Shown here piece after piece: positions 20,280 through 29,310 of a stretch of DNA of 64,000 bases. The position numbers and the translations under genes were made by a program. The notes beneath the pieces were generated by a model, which was given only the letters and a program-made list of their open reading frames with translations, made no database searches and had not been told where the DNA came from. Origin of the DNA: Geothrix oryzisoli (GTDB lineage: Bacteria; Acidobacteriota; Holophagae; Holophagales; Holophagaceae); NCBI RefSeq assembly GCF_022808865.1, contig NZ_JAKZLB010000002.1:200019-264018 (forward strand). Direction: 5' to 3'. How positions within the stretch are numbered: position 1 is the first letter of the stretch; each line of letters starts with the position of its first letter.

Positions 20280-21407
20280 CTAGCGCCAGACCTCCCAGCA
20301 GCCCTCCGCCCACCGGGCCTGGGCCCGCAGTCGCCAGGCGAGTGGGAGGGGCAGTTCCAGCGGGACGCCCCCCGCGGGAAGGTCGCTCTGGAAGCGGTGG
20401 AACTCATCGCCGAGCCCCTGGTCCAGGAAGGCCTGGACGAGGGTTCCCCCGCCCTCCACCAGCACCCGCCCGACCCCCCGGGCGGCGAGTTCGTGCAACA
20501 GATGGCGCAGACTGCAACCCCGGGGACCCGGAGGCAGGCGGAGGTCCTCCACCCCGCGCAGGGGTTCAGGATCGCCGGTGACGGCCCGCAGGGCGGGCTG
20601 CCCGGCCACGGGCTGCCAGACCCGCGCCCCGGCGGGCACTTGGCCGGCGTTGTCCATGACCACCCGGTGGAAGATCCGGTGGGGCGCCGTGGGCGCGGGC
20701 CAGCGGTCGGTGAGCTGGGGATCGTCCACCTCGGCCGTGTGGCGCCCCACGACGATGGCCTCCGCGGCCCGGCGCAGGGCGTGGCCCAGGCGCTGGACGG
20801 CGGGCGGCGTGATGGGGGTGGTCCGCCCCGCGGGGCCCAGGGACCCATCCGAACCCAGGGCCAGCTTGAGGCTCACCCAGGGCAGGCCCGTGCGGATGAG
20901 CTTGAAGAAGGGGGCATGGAACCGGGCGCAGGCCTCGCCGAGCACACCCTCTTCCACGGCGACCCCCTGGGCCCGCAGGATGGCCAGGCCACCGCCGTCC
21001 ACCCGCGGATTGGGGTCGCGCACCCCCACCACCACCCGGGTTACGCCCGCCTGGAGGAGGGCCAGGGTGCAGGGGCCCGTGCGCCCCTGGTGGCAGCAGG
21101 GCTCCAGGGTCACGTAGGCGGTGGCGCCCCGCACGTCCTCGTCCCGGGCCTCGGCATCCCGCAGGGCCATGATTTCGCCGTGGGGATCCCCGGCCCGGGT
21201 GTGGACCCCGGCGCCGATCACCCGCCCCGCCTTCACCAGGACGCAGCCCACGGGAGGATTGGGGCTCGACAGACCCACGCCCTTGAGCCCCTCCCGCAGG
21301 GCCAGGGCCATGAAGCGGGCATCCCCGGAGAGGGCGTCTGGATCCGGCCAGGGGCCCCCTGTGGCCAGGGCCCAGGCCGTGTCCGGTGTGAGGGTCAGGT
21401 CAGGCAT
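20280..21407 (-). CDS. ribD: Riboflavin biosynthesis deaminase/reductase RibD
   Basis: Bifunctional enzyme performing the deamination and side-chain reduction steps of riboflavin synthesis. Residues about 30-150 form the cytidine-deaminase-like zinc domain with PHGEIMAL (the usual HAE is HGE here) and PCCHQGRTGPC. Residues about 155-375 form the reductase domain, with WVSLKLALGSDGSLG, GRHTAEVDDPQLT and VLVEGGGTLV. 375 residues matches the fused family. Its start lies inside the last codons of ftsY (8-bp overlap). ribF is at 36 kb, so the flavin genes are scattered. Confidence 0.95.
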   Translation of the reverse strand: MPDLTLTPDTAWALATGGPWPDPDALSGDARFMALALREGLKGVGLSSPNPPVGCVLVKAGRVIGAGVHTRAGDPHGEIMALRDAEARDEDVRGATAYVTLEPCCHQGRTGPCTLALLQAGVTRVVVGVRDPNPRVDGGGLAILRAQGVAVEEGVLGEACARFHAPFFKLIRTGLPWVSLKLALGSDGSLGPAGRTTPITPPAVQRLGHALRRAAEAIVVGRHTAEVDDPQLTDRWPAPTAPHRIFHRVVMDNAGQVPAGARVWQPVAGQPALRAVTGDPEPLRGVEDLRLPPGPRGCSLRHLLHELAARGVGRVLVEGGGTLVQAFLDQGLGDEFHRFQSDLPAGGVPLELPLPLAWRLRAQARWAEGCWEVWR

Positions 21408-22317
21408 CCAGCAGCCCGTCCACGAAGGCCTCGGCCTCGAAGGGGATGAGGTCGTCCACGCCCTCGCCCACGCCCACGAAGGCGATGGGGAGCTTCAGGC
21501 GGTCCAGGATGGGCACCACCACCCCGCCCTTGGCGCTGCCGTCCAGCTTGGTGAGCACCAGGTCCGTGACTCCGGCCGTGCGGGCGAAGACCTCGGCCTG
21601 CTGCAGGCCGTTCTGGCCCGTGGTGGCGTCCAGCACCAGCAGCACCCGGTGGGGCGCATCCGGGATCACCTTCTGGAGGCTGCGGTGGATCTTGTCCAGC
21701 TCCTTCATGAGGTGGTCCTTGGTGTGCAGCCGCCCAGCGGTGTCGATGAGCACCCAGGGCGTCCCCTTGGCCTGGGCGCTGGTGGCCCCGTCGAAGGCGA
21801 TGGCCGCGGGATCGCCGCCCATCTGGTTGCGGATCACCGGCACCCCGGCTCGCTCACCCCAGCGCTCCAGCTGGTCGATGGCGGCGGCCCGGAAGGTGTC
21901 GCCGGCCACCACCAGCACGCCCTCGCCCCGGGCCTTGAGGTGGGCCGCCAGCTTGCCCAGGGTGGTGGTCTTGCCCACGCCGTTGACGCCCACCAGGAGC
22001 ACCACCTGGGTGCCAGAGGCCACGAAGGGGCGGGCCGGGCGCTGCCGGAGCTGCTTGAGCAGCTCGTCCTTCAGCACGGCCTTGGGGTCGATCTCGGACC
22101 CACCGCGCAGCTCGAAGCGGAGCCGGGCCATGAGCTGGTCCACGGCCCTCACTCCCAGGTCGGCCTGGAGGAGAAGATCCTCCAGCTCCTCCATCTGATC
22201 CTCGTCCAGGCGCCGCAGGCCCAGAAGGCGGCCCATGGGCGCCAGCACCAGGTCCTGGGTGCGTTTCAACCCCTGCTTGAATTTGTCGAACAGGCCACCC
22301 AGAAGACCCACGCCCAC
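21400..22317 (-). CDS. ftsY: Signal recognition particle receptor FtsY
   Basis: SRP-family GTPase that receives nascent-chain complexes at the inner membrane. It is a compact 305-residue form with no long acidic A domain. It has an N domain, then GVNGVGKTTTLGKLA (P-loop), DTFRAAAIDQL, DTAGRLHT, TKLDGSAKGG and the closing GVGEGVDDLIPF. The start is the GTG at 22317; a second GTG two codons later is possible. It overlaps ribD downstream. A parS-like palindrome lies 51 bp upstream. Confidence 0.96.
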   Translation of the reverse strand: MGVGLLGGLFDKFKQGLKRTQDLVLAPMGRLLGLRRLDEDQMEELEDLLLQADLGVRAVDQLMARLRFELRGGSEIDPKAVLKDELLKQLRQRPARPFVASGTQVVLLVGVNGVGKTTTLGKLAAHLKARGEGVLVVAGDTFRAAAIDQLERWGERAGVPVIRNQMGGDPAAIAFDGATSAQAKGTPWVLIDTAGRLHTKDHLMKELDKIHRSLQKVIPDAPHRVLLVLDATTGQNGLQQAEVFARTAGVTDLVLTKLDGSAKGGVVVPILDRLKLPIAFVGVGEGVDDLIPFEAEAFVDGLLDA

Positions 22318-22367
22318 CTCGCCGCTCCAGTCTACCGAAGCGAGCTGGTTCCCGGGCCCGGATCGGG

Positions 22368-22383
22368 CGTTCCACGTGGAACA
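22368..22383. other. parS-like ParB-binding site 4
   Basis: CGTTCCACGTGGAACA carries the same perfect 14-bp palindrome as the mnmE site and differs from TGTTCCACGTGGAACA at the first base only. It lies between ftsY and the next gene, about 12.7 kb from the putative origin. Confidence 0.75.
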
Positions 22384-22389
22384 ACCGGT

Positions 22390-22761
22390 CTAGAACCCCG
22401 GCTTTGCCCATGAACCCGAGGTCGGGGTGGGGGTGTACACGGGGGTGCGATCGGCCCAGGGCCAGGGATTGAAGTTCACGGTTCCCCCGGTACTCGAGGC
22501 CCATCCGGCCAGGGCGAAGAGCAGCAGGATGTCCGCCAGGGGGTTCACCAGGTGTGGCGGCTCGGGAGGGCGCAGGCTGCGTGGATCCACGGCGACCCGG
22601 GTGGACCACAGTGGCCGGGGTGCGGGGGGCGACCAGGGTCGTCCCAGCGCCTCGACCGGGCAGGTCAACTCCCGCGGCGGCCGGAAGGCTGGAACTGGCG
22701 GGGCCGCGTTGAAGGCCAGGGGCGGGAGCTGGAGGACGAGGGCGAAGGCTTCGGTGAGCAT
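22390..22761 (-). CDS. Small proline-rich membrane-associated protein, unknown
   Basis: A 123-residue product with a hydrophobic N-terminus (LTEAFALVLQLPPLAF), a Pro/Arg-rich middle and one hydrophobic segment near residues 82-96 (PLADILLLFALAGWASS). I recognise no family. The ATG at 22761 is preceded by GGGGTGG; the open frame continues upstream into the TPR gene, but that part looks like shadow coding. It lies between the TPR gene and ftsY on the same strand. Moderately sure that it is expressed. Confidence 0.5.
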   Translation of the reverse strand: MLTEAFALVLQLPPLAFNAAPPVPAFRPPRELTCPVEALGRPWSPPAPRPLWSTRVAVDPRSLRPPEPPHLVNPLADILLLFALAGWASSTGGTVNFNPWPWADRTPVYTPTPTSGSWAKPGF

Positions 22762-22810
22762 GGACCACCCCGCTGAAGCATGGGTTCCCCCGGCAAAGAG
22801 GACAAGGTTG

Positions 22811-23668
22811 TCAGCGTTCCTGGGGGTAGGCTGCCGCCATCTTCTCCGCCTGGCGGAGGTTCTCCTGGAGCACCGGATCGCCGGGCCGCAGGGCCAGGGC
22901 GGCCTTGAAGTCATCCCGGCTGGCGGCGTACTGCTTCAGGTTGAAGCGGGCGATCCCGCGGTTGAAGAGCGCCTCCATCTGGCCCGGGTCCAGCTTCAGG
23001 GCCTGGTCGAAGGCCGCCTGGGCCTCGGCCCAGGCTTTGTGCTGCAGCGCCGCGCGCCCCAGGTTATTCCAGGCATAGGCGGCCTTGGGGTTGGCCTGGA
23101 CCGCCTGCTTGAGCACGGCAGTCGCCTCGTCGAACCGCCCCAGGTGGGAGAGCGCCTCGCCCTTCCAGCCCAGAGCCTCGGCGTCCTGGGGCTTCCGGGC
23201 GAGGAGCGTCCCAGCATGGGCGAGGAGGGCCTTCCAGTCCCCGGCCAGCCGTGCCTCGACGCAGGCGTTGGCATACCCTTCGACCTGGCCCAGCCGGCCG
23301 TTTTCCGCATGGGCCGCCATGGCCTCCCGGTGCCGCCCCAGCTGGCTGAGGGCCTGGGCTCGGTAGAGCCGGGCGGTGCTCAGGCGGGGCTTCCCCTTCC
23401 CTTCGAGCTGGGGGAGGAGGATCTTGCAGGCGTCTGCGAGGCGGGCCCAACGCTGGCTGCGGTTCAGGGCCTGGAGCCAGTACTCGTAGTGTTGGCGGCG
23501 GACCTTGGGAGGGGCCTTCTCGAACCAGTTGGCCAGGCCCGGCCAGTCGTCGGCCTGGATGAGTGCCTCCATGGCGGGCGGTAGGCCCTGGTTGGTGCTC
23601 ATTTCCAGCACCTGGGTCTGGACGGCCGGGGGTTTGGGCGGAGGGACCGCGGCGAAGGGCATCAGCAT
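22811..23668 (-). CDS. Tetratricopeptide-repeat protein
   Basis: A 285-residue helical-repeat protein with no signal peptide. Clear TPR units occur in the C-terminal half: AYAWNNLGRAALQHKAWAEA with ALKLDP, then MEALFNRGIARFNLKQYAAS with ALALRPGD. Weaker repeats lie earlier. TPR proteins are protein-binding scaffolds; the partner is unknown. It starts seven bases after the lon stop (MLMPF at 23668, or the second ATG at 23662), so it is almost certainly co-transcribed with lon and may help present or regulate substrates. Confidence 0.85.
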   Translation of the reverse strand: MLMPFAAVPPPKPPAVQTQVLEMSTNQGLPPAMEALIQADDWPGLANWFEKAPPKVRRQHYEYWLQALNRSQRWARLADACKILLPQLEGKGKPRLSTARLYRAQALSQLGRHREAMAAHAENGRLGQVEGYANACVEARLAGDWKALLAHAGTLLARKPQDAEALGWKGEALSHLGRFDEATAVLKQAVQANPKAAYAWNNLGRAALQHKAWAEAQAAFDQALKLDPGQMEALFNRGIARFNLKQYAASRDDFKAALALRPGDPVLQENLRQAEKMAAAYPQER

Positions 23669-23675
23669 GGGGATC

Positions 23676-26105
23676 TCAGCGCCTGGCCTTGGACTTGACC
23701 TTGGGCTTGACCTTGGGCTTGACCACCGGCGCCCCAGGCCGCTTCCAGCCCACCAGGGCCTGCTCGAAGACCTCCTCCACATGCTTCACGGGGTGGAAGC
23801 GCAGCTGCTTTCGCAGTTCGGGATCGATCTCCTCCAGGTCCTTCTGGTTGGCGTGGGGGATGAGGATGTCCTTGATGCCCAGCCGGAGGGCCGCCAGGGC
23901 CTTCTCCTTGAGCCCGCCGATGGCCAGGGCCTCGCCCCGCAGGTCGATCTCGCCGGTCATGGCCAGGGTGTTCTTCACCGGGATGTCCTTGAGCACGGAC
24001 AGCAGCACGGTGGCGATGGCCAGGCCCGCGCTGGGGCCGTCCTTGGGGATGGCGCCCTCGGGGAAGTGGATGTGGAGATCCTGCTTCTGGAACACCTCGG
24101 GATCGATCTGGAAGGCCTCGCCCCGGCTGCGGATGTAGCTGAGAGCCGCCTGGGCGCTCTCCTTCATGACGTCGCCCAGCTGGCCCGTGAGGGTGAGCAG
24201 GCCCTTGCCCGGCATCTTCAGGGCCTCCACGAACAGCACGTCGCCGCCCACCGAGGTCCAGGCCAGGCCGGTCACGACGCCCACTCGGGGCGCCTTCAGC
24301 CGCTCGTCCTGGAGGAGCTTCACGGGGCCCAGCAACTCGTGGATGGCGTCGTCCGTGAGCACGAGCTTCTTCTTCAGGGCGTTCTCGGCCACCCGGCGGG
24401 CCACCTTGCGGCAGACGGCGCCGAGTTCGCGCTCCAGCTGGCGCAGGCCCGCCTCACGCGTGTAGCCCGTGATGATGGCCTTCAGGGCCTTCCTGGGGAT
24501 GGACAGCTGCTGGCGCGTGACGCCGTGCTTCTCCAGCTGCTTGGGGATCAGATGCCGCTCAGCGATGCCCAGCTTCTCCTCCAGCGTGTAGCTGTTGAGG
24601 TAGATGATCTCCATGCGGTCCTTGAAGGCCGGGTGGATGGGCTCCAGTTCGTTGGCGTTGGCCAGGAAGAGCACCTGGCTGAGGTCCAGGGGCACGTTCA
24701 GGTAGTGGTCGCGGAAGGTGTGGTTCTGCTCGGGGTCCAGCACCTCCAGCAGGGCCGCGCTGGGGTCGCCGCGCTGGTCGCGGCCGATCTTGTCCACCTC
24801 GTCGAGCATGATCACGGGGTTCATGCTCTTCACCTGGTGCAGGGCCTGCACGATGCGACCGGGCATGGCGCCGACATAGGTGCGGCGGTGGCCCCGGATC
24901 TCGCTCTCATCGTGCACGCCGCCCAGCGAGATGCGCGAGTACTTGCGCCCCAGGGCCCGGGCAATGGACTTGCCGAGCGAGGTCTTGCCCACGCCCGGGG
25001 GGCCCACGAAGCAGAGGATGGTGCCGCGCAGATCCGGCTTCAGCTTGCGCACCGCCAGGAACTCCAGCAGGCGGTCCTTGATCTTGGCCAGGCCGAAGTG
25101 GTCCTCGTCCAGCACGGCCTGGGCCTGCGTGAGGTCCAGGTTGTCCTCGGTGAAGGTGCCCCAGGGCAGCTCCGTCATCCATTCCAGGTAGGTCCGCGTC
25201 ACGGCGGTCTCGCTGGAGTCGGGATGCATGCGCTCCAGCTTCTTGAGGTTGCGCTCGATCTCGACCAGCGGCTCGTCGGGCACCTTCATCTTGGCCAGCT
25301 TGTCGCGGAAGGCCGTGACCTCCTCGGCCAGTTCCGACCCCTCGCCCAGTTCCTGCTGGATGGCCTTGAGCTGCTGGCGGAGGTAGTACTCCCGCTGGCT
25401 CTTGTCCATCTCGCCGCGGGCCTCCATGGTGATCTTCTGCTGGACCTCCAGGAGCTGGATCTCCCGCATGAGCAGCTCGTTCACGCGCTTGAGCCGCTGC
25501 CCGGGGTGGGCGATCTCCAGCACCTCCTGGGTCTGCTGCAGCTTGAGGTCCAGGTTGGAGGCCACCAGATCCGCCAGGCGACCCGGATTGTCCAGGTTGC
25601 CCGCGATGACGAGCACCTCCTGGGGCAGGGTCTTGCCCAGGGCCACGGCCTTCTCCAGCGTCTGCTTCACGCTGCGCAGGAGGGCGTCCTGCTCCAGATC
25701 CGGGGATTTCATCTCCGGTTCGGCCAGGGGCTCCACCCGGGCCTTGAAGAGGTTTTCCGTCTCGGTGAAGTACTCCACGCGGACCCGCTGCAGGCCCTGC
25801 ACCAGGGCCCGGATGCGGCCGTCCGGCAGCTTCAGCACCCGCATGATGAGAGCCGCCGTACCCACCTGGTACAGGTCCTCGGGCTTGGGGTTGTCCATCT
25901 CCGTCTGCTTCTGCGACAGCAGCAGGATCATGCGGTTCTCCACCAGGGCCGTGTCCACGGCCCGGATGGACTTCTCCCGGCTGACGCTGAGGGGGAGGAT
26001 CACGTAGGGATAGACCACCACGTCCCGCAGGGGCAGGACCGGCAGCTCTTCGGGCAGCTTGGGCTGTTCCTCGGTGGGAGTGGGCAAAAGAACGTCGTCG
26101 GCCAC
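23676..26105 (-). CDS. lon: ATP-dependent protease Lon
   Basis: Hexameric cytoplasmic AAA+ serine protease degrading misfolded and regulatory proteins. The 809-residue product has the LON substrate-binding domain (LPVLPLRDVVVYPYVILPL near residues 19-37), a coiled coil, Walker A GPPGVGKTSLGKS and Walker B IMLDEVDKIG. The catalytic Ser-Lys dyad lies in the protease domain within PKDGPSAGLAIAT and the later KEKALAA segment. The C-terminus carries an extra Lys/Pro-rich tail. I chose the GTG at 26105, which has CGAGG upstream; the open frame extends to 26303 but only through the inverted-repeat element. The TPR gene follows directly. Confidence 0.95.
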   Translation of the reverse strand: MADDVLLPTPTEEQPKLPEELPVLPLRDVVVYPYVILPLSVSREKSIRAVDTALVENRMILLLSQKQTEMDNPKPEDLYQVGTAALIMRVLKLPDGRIRALVQGLQRVRVEYFTETENLFKARVEPLAEPEMKSPDLEQDALLRSVKQTLEKAVALGKTLPQEVLVIAGNLDNPGRLADLVASNLDLKLQQTQEVLEIAHPGQRLKRVNELLMREIQLLEVQQKITMEARGEMDKSQREYYLRQQLKAIQQELGEGSELAEEVTAFRDKLAKMKVPDEPLVEIERNLKKLERMHPDSSETAVTRTYLEWMTELPWGTFTEDNLDLTQAQAVLDEDHFGLAKIKDRLLEFLAVRKLKPDLRGTILCFVGPPGVGKTSLGKSIARALGRKYSRISLGGVHDESEIRGHRRTYVGAMPGRIVQALHQVKSMNPVIMLDEVDKIGRDQRGDPSAALLEVLDPEQNHTFRDHYLNVPLDLSQVLFLANANELEPIHPAFKDRMEIIYLNSYTLEEKLGIAERHLIPKQLEKHGVTRQQLSIPRKALKAIITGYTREAGLRQLERELGAVCRKVARRVAENALKKKLVLTDDAIHELLGPVKLLQDERLKAPRVGVVTGLAWTSVGGDVLFVEALKMPGKGLLTLTGQLGDVMKESAQAALSYIRSRGEAFQIDPEVFQKQDLHIHFPEGAIPKDGPSAGLAIATVLLSVLKDIPVKNTLAMTGEIDLRGEALAIGGLKEKALAALRLGIKDILIPHANQKDLEEIDPELRKQLRFHPVKHVEEVFEQALVGWKRPGAPVVKPKVKPKVKSKARR

Positions 26106-26132
26106 GGAAACCTCGGCCTTCAGGATACCCTC

Positions 26133-26402
26133 AGAGCGCCCAACAAGACCCGACGATGCCGCGAGTAAGCCAGGCGGGATGCACCGGAAGGAAGGGCCCG
26201 CAGGGCGATGCGGGACATCGTTCAAGGGCCCTGACCCCACGGGGCGCCCGCCTGGCTTTCTCCCTCCGGGCGAGGGGTGGCGGGCGTCGCGATGCTTCGT
26301 CACACTCGTCGCGCGTAGGGCCCGCTACGCATCGACCCGCGTTCCTCGCCGCCCTCGCCCGGCACCCCTCGCGCGGTGTCGTGGGGTCTTGTTGGGCGCT
26401 CT
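26133..26402. repeat. 270-bp structured element with perfect 19-bp inverted ends
   Basis: AGAGCGCCCAACAAGACCC at 26133-26151 is repeated exactly in inverted orientation at 26384-26402, filling most of the 296-bp nrdR-lon gap. Inside are further inverted pairs: AAGCCAGGCGGG with CCCGCCTGGCTT, GCGAGGGGTG with CACCCCTCGC, and the hairpin CGTAG-GGCCCG-CTACG. The end motifs GCCCAAC and GTTGGGC fit the integron attC box consensus RYYYAAC/GTTRRRY, but the length is far above a usual attC. No transposase and no clear target-site duplication are present. The right arm begins directly after the nrdR stop. Confidence 0.75.
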
Positions 26403-26968
26403 TACTTCTTGCGGGTCCTCAGGGTCGGAGCCTCGGCCTCGCCGGGGAACAGCGCGGGAGAGATGGGTTTGACGGGTTCCGGCGCCGCGCCCCGCTCCAT
26501 GGCCTCTTTGTGGGCCTCCTTGTGCATGAGGCCCTCCAGGGCCTTCACGAAGTCGGGCAGGTCCTTGAAGTCGCGGTACACGCTGGCGAACCGCACATAG
26601 GCCACCTGGTCCAGGGCCTTCAGCTCGTCCATGACCAGCTCGCCCAGTTCGCGGCTGCGGATCTCGCGGTCCGGCCGCTCCATGAGCCGGGCCTGCACGT
26701 CGGCCACCAGCTCCTCGATGCGGGCCAGGGACACGGGCCGCTTCTGGCAGGCCAGCAGCAGGCCCTTCATGAGCTTCTGCCGGTCGAAGGGTTCGCGCCG
26801 CCCGTCCTTCTTGAGGATCACCAGGGGCACCTCCTCCACCCGCTCGTAGCTGGTGAAGCGGCGGGCACAGGACAGGCACTCCCGGCGGCGGCGGATGGAA
26901 TCGCCCTCGCGGGACTCGCGCGAGTCCACCACCTTGTCCTCGATGTGCCCGCAGAAGGGACAGCGCAC
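26402..26968 (-). CDS. nrdR: Transcriptional repressor NrdR
   Basis: Zinc- and nucleotide-binding repressor of ribonucleotide reductase genes. The N-terminal zinc ribbon reads [16 protein letters not shown]...[13 protein letters not shown]. The following ATP-cone domain includes [18 protein letters not shown] and ends near [10 protein letters not shown]. The start is GTG at 26968, giving 188 residues, about 30 more than usual owing to a Glu/Pro/Lys-rich C-terminal tail. No ribonucleotide reductase gene or NrdR box was found in the window. It is followed by the structured repeat and then lon. Confidence 0.95.
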   Translation of the reverse strand: MRCPFCGHIEDKVVDSRESREGDSIRRRRECLSCARRFTSYERVEEVPLVILKKDGRREPFDRQKLMKGLLLACQKRPVSLARIEELVADVQARLMERPDREIRSRELGELVMDELKALDQVAYVRFASVYRDFKDLPDFVKALEGLMHKEAHKEAMERGAAPEPVKPISPALFPGEAEAPTLRTRKK

Positions 26969-26973
26969 GGAAC

Positions 26974-27420
26974 CTAGACCTCCACGACGCGGGGTTCCAT
27001 GACCACCTCGCAGGTGACGGAATTCGCCACGAAGCAGTACTTGTGGGCCTTCTCGAAGAGTTCCACCACCTTGGCCATGCCGGTGCCGCGGGGCACGCGG
27101 ATGGTCGGACGCAGATGCACCTGGGTGATGCGCGTGACCTTGTCCACCGTGTCGAGCACGGCCTCGGCGTGGTCCTCGTAGCCCACCACATCGACCTTGG
27201 CCTTCGCGCAGAGGGCCAGGAAGGTGAGCATGTGGCAGGTGGCGAGCGCCGAGCCGAGGAGGTCCTCGGGGTTCCAGCGGCCGCCGTCGCCGGCGTATTC
27301 CGGCGCGCTGCTCACGGCCAGGGGGTGCTTGCCGGGGGTGGTGACGGTGGCGTTGCGGGAATAGCTGGCGTCGTGGGTGTTGCCGGTCCAGGAGAGGGTG
27401 AGGGGATAGCGGTGGGCCAT
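26974..27420 (-). CDS. OsmC/Ohr-family peroxide-reducing protein
   Basis: A 148-residue OsmC-like thiol peroxidase expected to reduce organic hydroperoxides in the cytoplasm. The two redox cysteines of the family are present, in [15 protein letters not shown] (near residue 62) and in [10 protein letters not shown] (near residue 127). The substrate-pocket segment [16 protein letters not shown] is intact. It starts at ATG 27420 with GAGGAG upstream and ends five bases before the nrdR GTG, so the two may be co-transcribed. It diverges from rsmB. Confidence 0.88.
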   Translation of the reverse strand: MAHRYPLTLSWTGNTHDASYSRNATVTTPGKHPLAVSSAPEYAGDGGRWNPEDLLGSALATCHMLTFLALCAKAKVDVVGYEDHAEAVLDTVDKVTRITQVHLRPTIRVPRGTGMAKVVELFEKAHKYCFVANSVTCEVVMEPRVVEV

Positions 27421-27539
27421 GGGGTTCTCCTCGGGGAAGCCTGCGCCCAGGATGCCACAGCCGGCGTGCCAGGCCGGATTCTCCCGGCCGGCGTTCGCGC
27501 CCTTCGCGGTTCCGGCCTTTCCAGCGATGATGGGACTCC

Positions 27540-28820
27540 ATGCCGACCCCCGCCCGCCTCCACGTCGCCCACGCCCTTCACGAAGTGTTCGGAGAGAAGG
27601 GCCGCGTCCCGGACATCTGGGATCGCGACCTGGGGGAGGACGCCGCCCTGGCCCAGGCCCTGCTGGGGCTCTGCCTGCGCCGCTGGGGGCGGCTCCAGGC
27701 CTGGGTGAAGCCCAAGCTGAAAGATCCCGCCCGGGGCGTGCCTCTGGGCACCCAGGTCGCCCTGGCCATGGGGCTCGTGCAGCTGGCCTGGCTCCCCGGC
27801 GTCAGCGACCACGCGGCCGTGAACGAGGCCGTGGAGCTGGCCGCCACCCGCGACCTGGGTTTCGTGCCCCACAAGGGGCTCGTGAACGCCATCCTGCGCC
27901 GGGCCGCCAAGGACCGCGCCGGTCTTGCCGCCGAGCTGGAGGCCCTGCCCGCCACCCTGGACCGTCCGCCCGCCGCCGAGCGGGCCCTGCGGGCCGCGCT
28001 CGTCCCCCATGGCGCAGTGGCCGACCTGGAAGTCCTCTGGGCCCGGCTTCAGCAGCCCCCCCGGCCCAGCTTCCGGGTGCTGGCGGGCGAGCCCCCGGAG
28101 GGGCTGGTGCCGGATCCCCAGCTGCCGGATTGCCTCCGCCTGGCGGAAGGGCTGCCCTTCCCCCGCCCCTGGCTGGAGGCAGGCCACGGCATGGTGCAGG
28201 ACCGCAGCTCCCAGGCCCTCCTGTCCTACCGCTGGGACCGTCCCGTGACCCGCATCCTCGACGCCTGCGCCGCTCCGGGCGGCAAGACCACGACCCTGGC
28301 CCGGCGCCACCCCGGGGCCCAGCTCACGGCCCTGGAGGTGCATCCCCGGCGGGTCGCCCGCCTGCGGCAGACCCTCCAGCAGCGGGGGATCGAGGCCCAG
28401 GTCGTCCAGGCCGACGCGGCCGAGTGGCTGGAGCGCAGCGAAGGGGCCTTCGACCTCATCCTCCTGGATGCCCCCTGCAGCGGCAGCGGCACGATCCAGA
28501 AGCATCCCGAGTGGCCCTGGCTGGTGCATGACGACCTGCCCCGCCTCACTGGCCTCCAGCGGCGCCTCCTGACCGCTGCCGCGGAGCGCCTCGCCCCCGG
28601 GGGCCTGATCATCTACGCCGTGTGCTCCTGGCTGCCCGAAGAGGGCATCGCCCACCGCGACTGGCTGGCGGAGGCCCGACCCGACCTGCGGCCCACGGCC
28701 GTGTGGCCCGCCGCCCTGGGGGCGCCCGCCGAGGTCGAAGGCGAACTCACCGCCTGCTTCCGGCCGCATCCCCTCCGCTGGGAAGGGGAGGGCTTTCAGG
28801 CGTTCGCCCTGACCCGCTGA
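27540..28820 (+). CDS. rsmB: 16S rRNA m5C967 methyltransferase RsmB
   Basis: SAM-dependent RNA methyltransferase. The 426 residues comprise an N-terminal NusB-like RNA-binding domain (about 1-140, with VNEAVELA and [10 protein letters not shown]) and a Rossmann methyltransferase domain. The latter has [14 protein letters not shown] (motif I), [10 protein letters not shown] (motif IV) and [10 protein letters not shown] (motif VI), which contain the two cysteines used in catalysis and release. RsmB is the best fit because of the fused NusB domain. It diverges from the OsmC gene. Confidence 0.92.
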   Translation: MPTPARLHVAHALHEVFGEKGRVPDIWDRDLGEDAALAQALLGLCLRRWGRLQAWVKPKLKDPARGVPLGTQVALAMGLVQLAWLPGVSDHAAVNEAVELAATRDLGFVPHKGLVNAILRRAAKDRAGLAAELEALPATLDRPPAAERALRAALVPHGAVADLEVLWARLQQPPRPSFRVLAGEPPEGLVPDPQLPDCLRLAEGLPFPRPWLEAGHGMVQDRSSQALLSYRWDRPVTRILDACAAPGGKTTTLARRHPGAQLTALEVHPRRVARLRQTLQQRGIEAQVVQADAAEWLERSEGAFDLILLDAPCSGSGTIQKHPEWPWLVHDDLPRLTGLQRRLLTAAAERLAPGGLIIYAVCSWLPEEGIAHRDWLAEARPDLRPTAVWPAALGAPAEVEGELTACFRPHPLRWEGEGFQAFALTR

Positions 28821-28872
28821 GCGGCGGAAGCCGGACGGAAGGATCTTCGGGCCGCCCTCCTCATCCCGGGGC

Positions 28873-28878
28873 TATGAT
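28873..28878 (+). promoter_or_regulatory. Possible -10 element
   Basis: TATGAT lies 43 bases upstream of the following ATG in a 100-bp gap after rsmB. It has a good -10 match, but no clear -35 was found. Confidence 0.3.
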
Positions 28879-28920
28879 CGTTCCGTTTCTTCGTCCCGGA
28901 CCTGCCCGGCAGGGGTTCCC

Positions 28921-29280
28921 ATGTTGCGGATCAAGCGGATCGACGACCTGGATGAGCTGCGCGCCCAGTCTTTTCCCCCACCCTATGCCCTGGTGGAAAC
29001 CCTCGAGGACACCCAGGAGCGGGGCGAGGCATGGTGGGTTCTCATGGCCTATGAGGAGGGCGCCTGCCGGGCCGGCTGGGTGGTCGGGTTCCCGGAATCC
29101 GGGGCCTCGCGGTTCTTCACGGAGGGGGATGAACTGATCGGCCACTGGGATGGGGAGCGCGAGCTCTTTCTCCCGGAGGATGGCCCGCCCCTGGATCTCC
29201 GGGGCCACCCGGTATCCCTGGCCGCCATCGAAGAGGACGAAGAAGAGGAGGATGCCGAGGAGGAGGAGCGGAGGCGCTAG
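28921..29280 (+). CDS. Small acidic protein, unknown
   Basis: A 119-residue soluble protein with an N-terminal part like a short alpha/beta domain (MLRIKRIDDLDELRAQSFPP) and a C-terminal run of Glu/Asp (about 104-116) ending in Arg residues. No signal peptide or membrane segment and no recognised family. The start at ATG 28921 is supported by the short leader after a TATGAT hexamer, and the frame keeps the high-GC codon bias of neighbouring genes. It converges on the next gene, 30 bp apart. Confidence 0.65.
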   Translation: MLRIKRIDDLDELRAQSFPPPYALVETLEDTQERGEAWWVLMAYEEGACRAGWVVGFPESGASRFFTEGDELIGHWDGERELFLPEDGPPLDLRGHPVSLAAIEEDEEEEDAEEEERRR

Positions 29281-29310
29281 GACGCAGGACCGGGCTCCTC
29301 CGCCGGGAGG

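Noticed and set aside
23505-26168. 887-codon plus-strand frame opposite lon
   Set aside because: Shadow frame; histidine/leucine-rich translation without any recognisable domain.
26106-26303. N-terminal extension of lon through the inverted-repeat element
   Set aside because: Sequence there is repeat-derived and the LON domain begins right after GTG 26105, which has a ribosome site.
26133-26402. The element as an insertion sequence
   Set aside because: No transposase coding capacity, only 270 bp and no clear target-site duplication; kept as a structured repeat instead.
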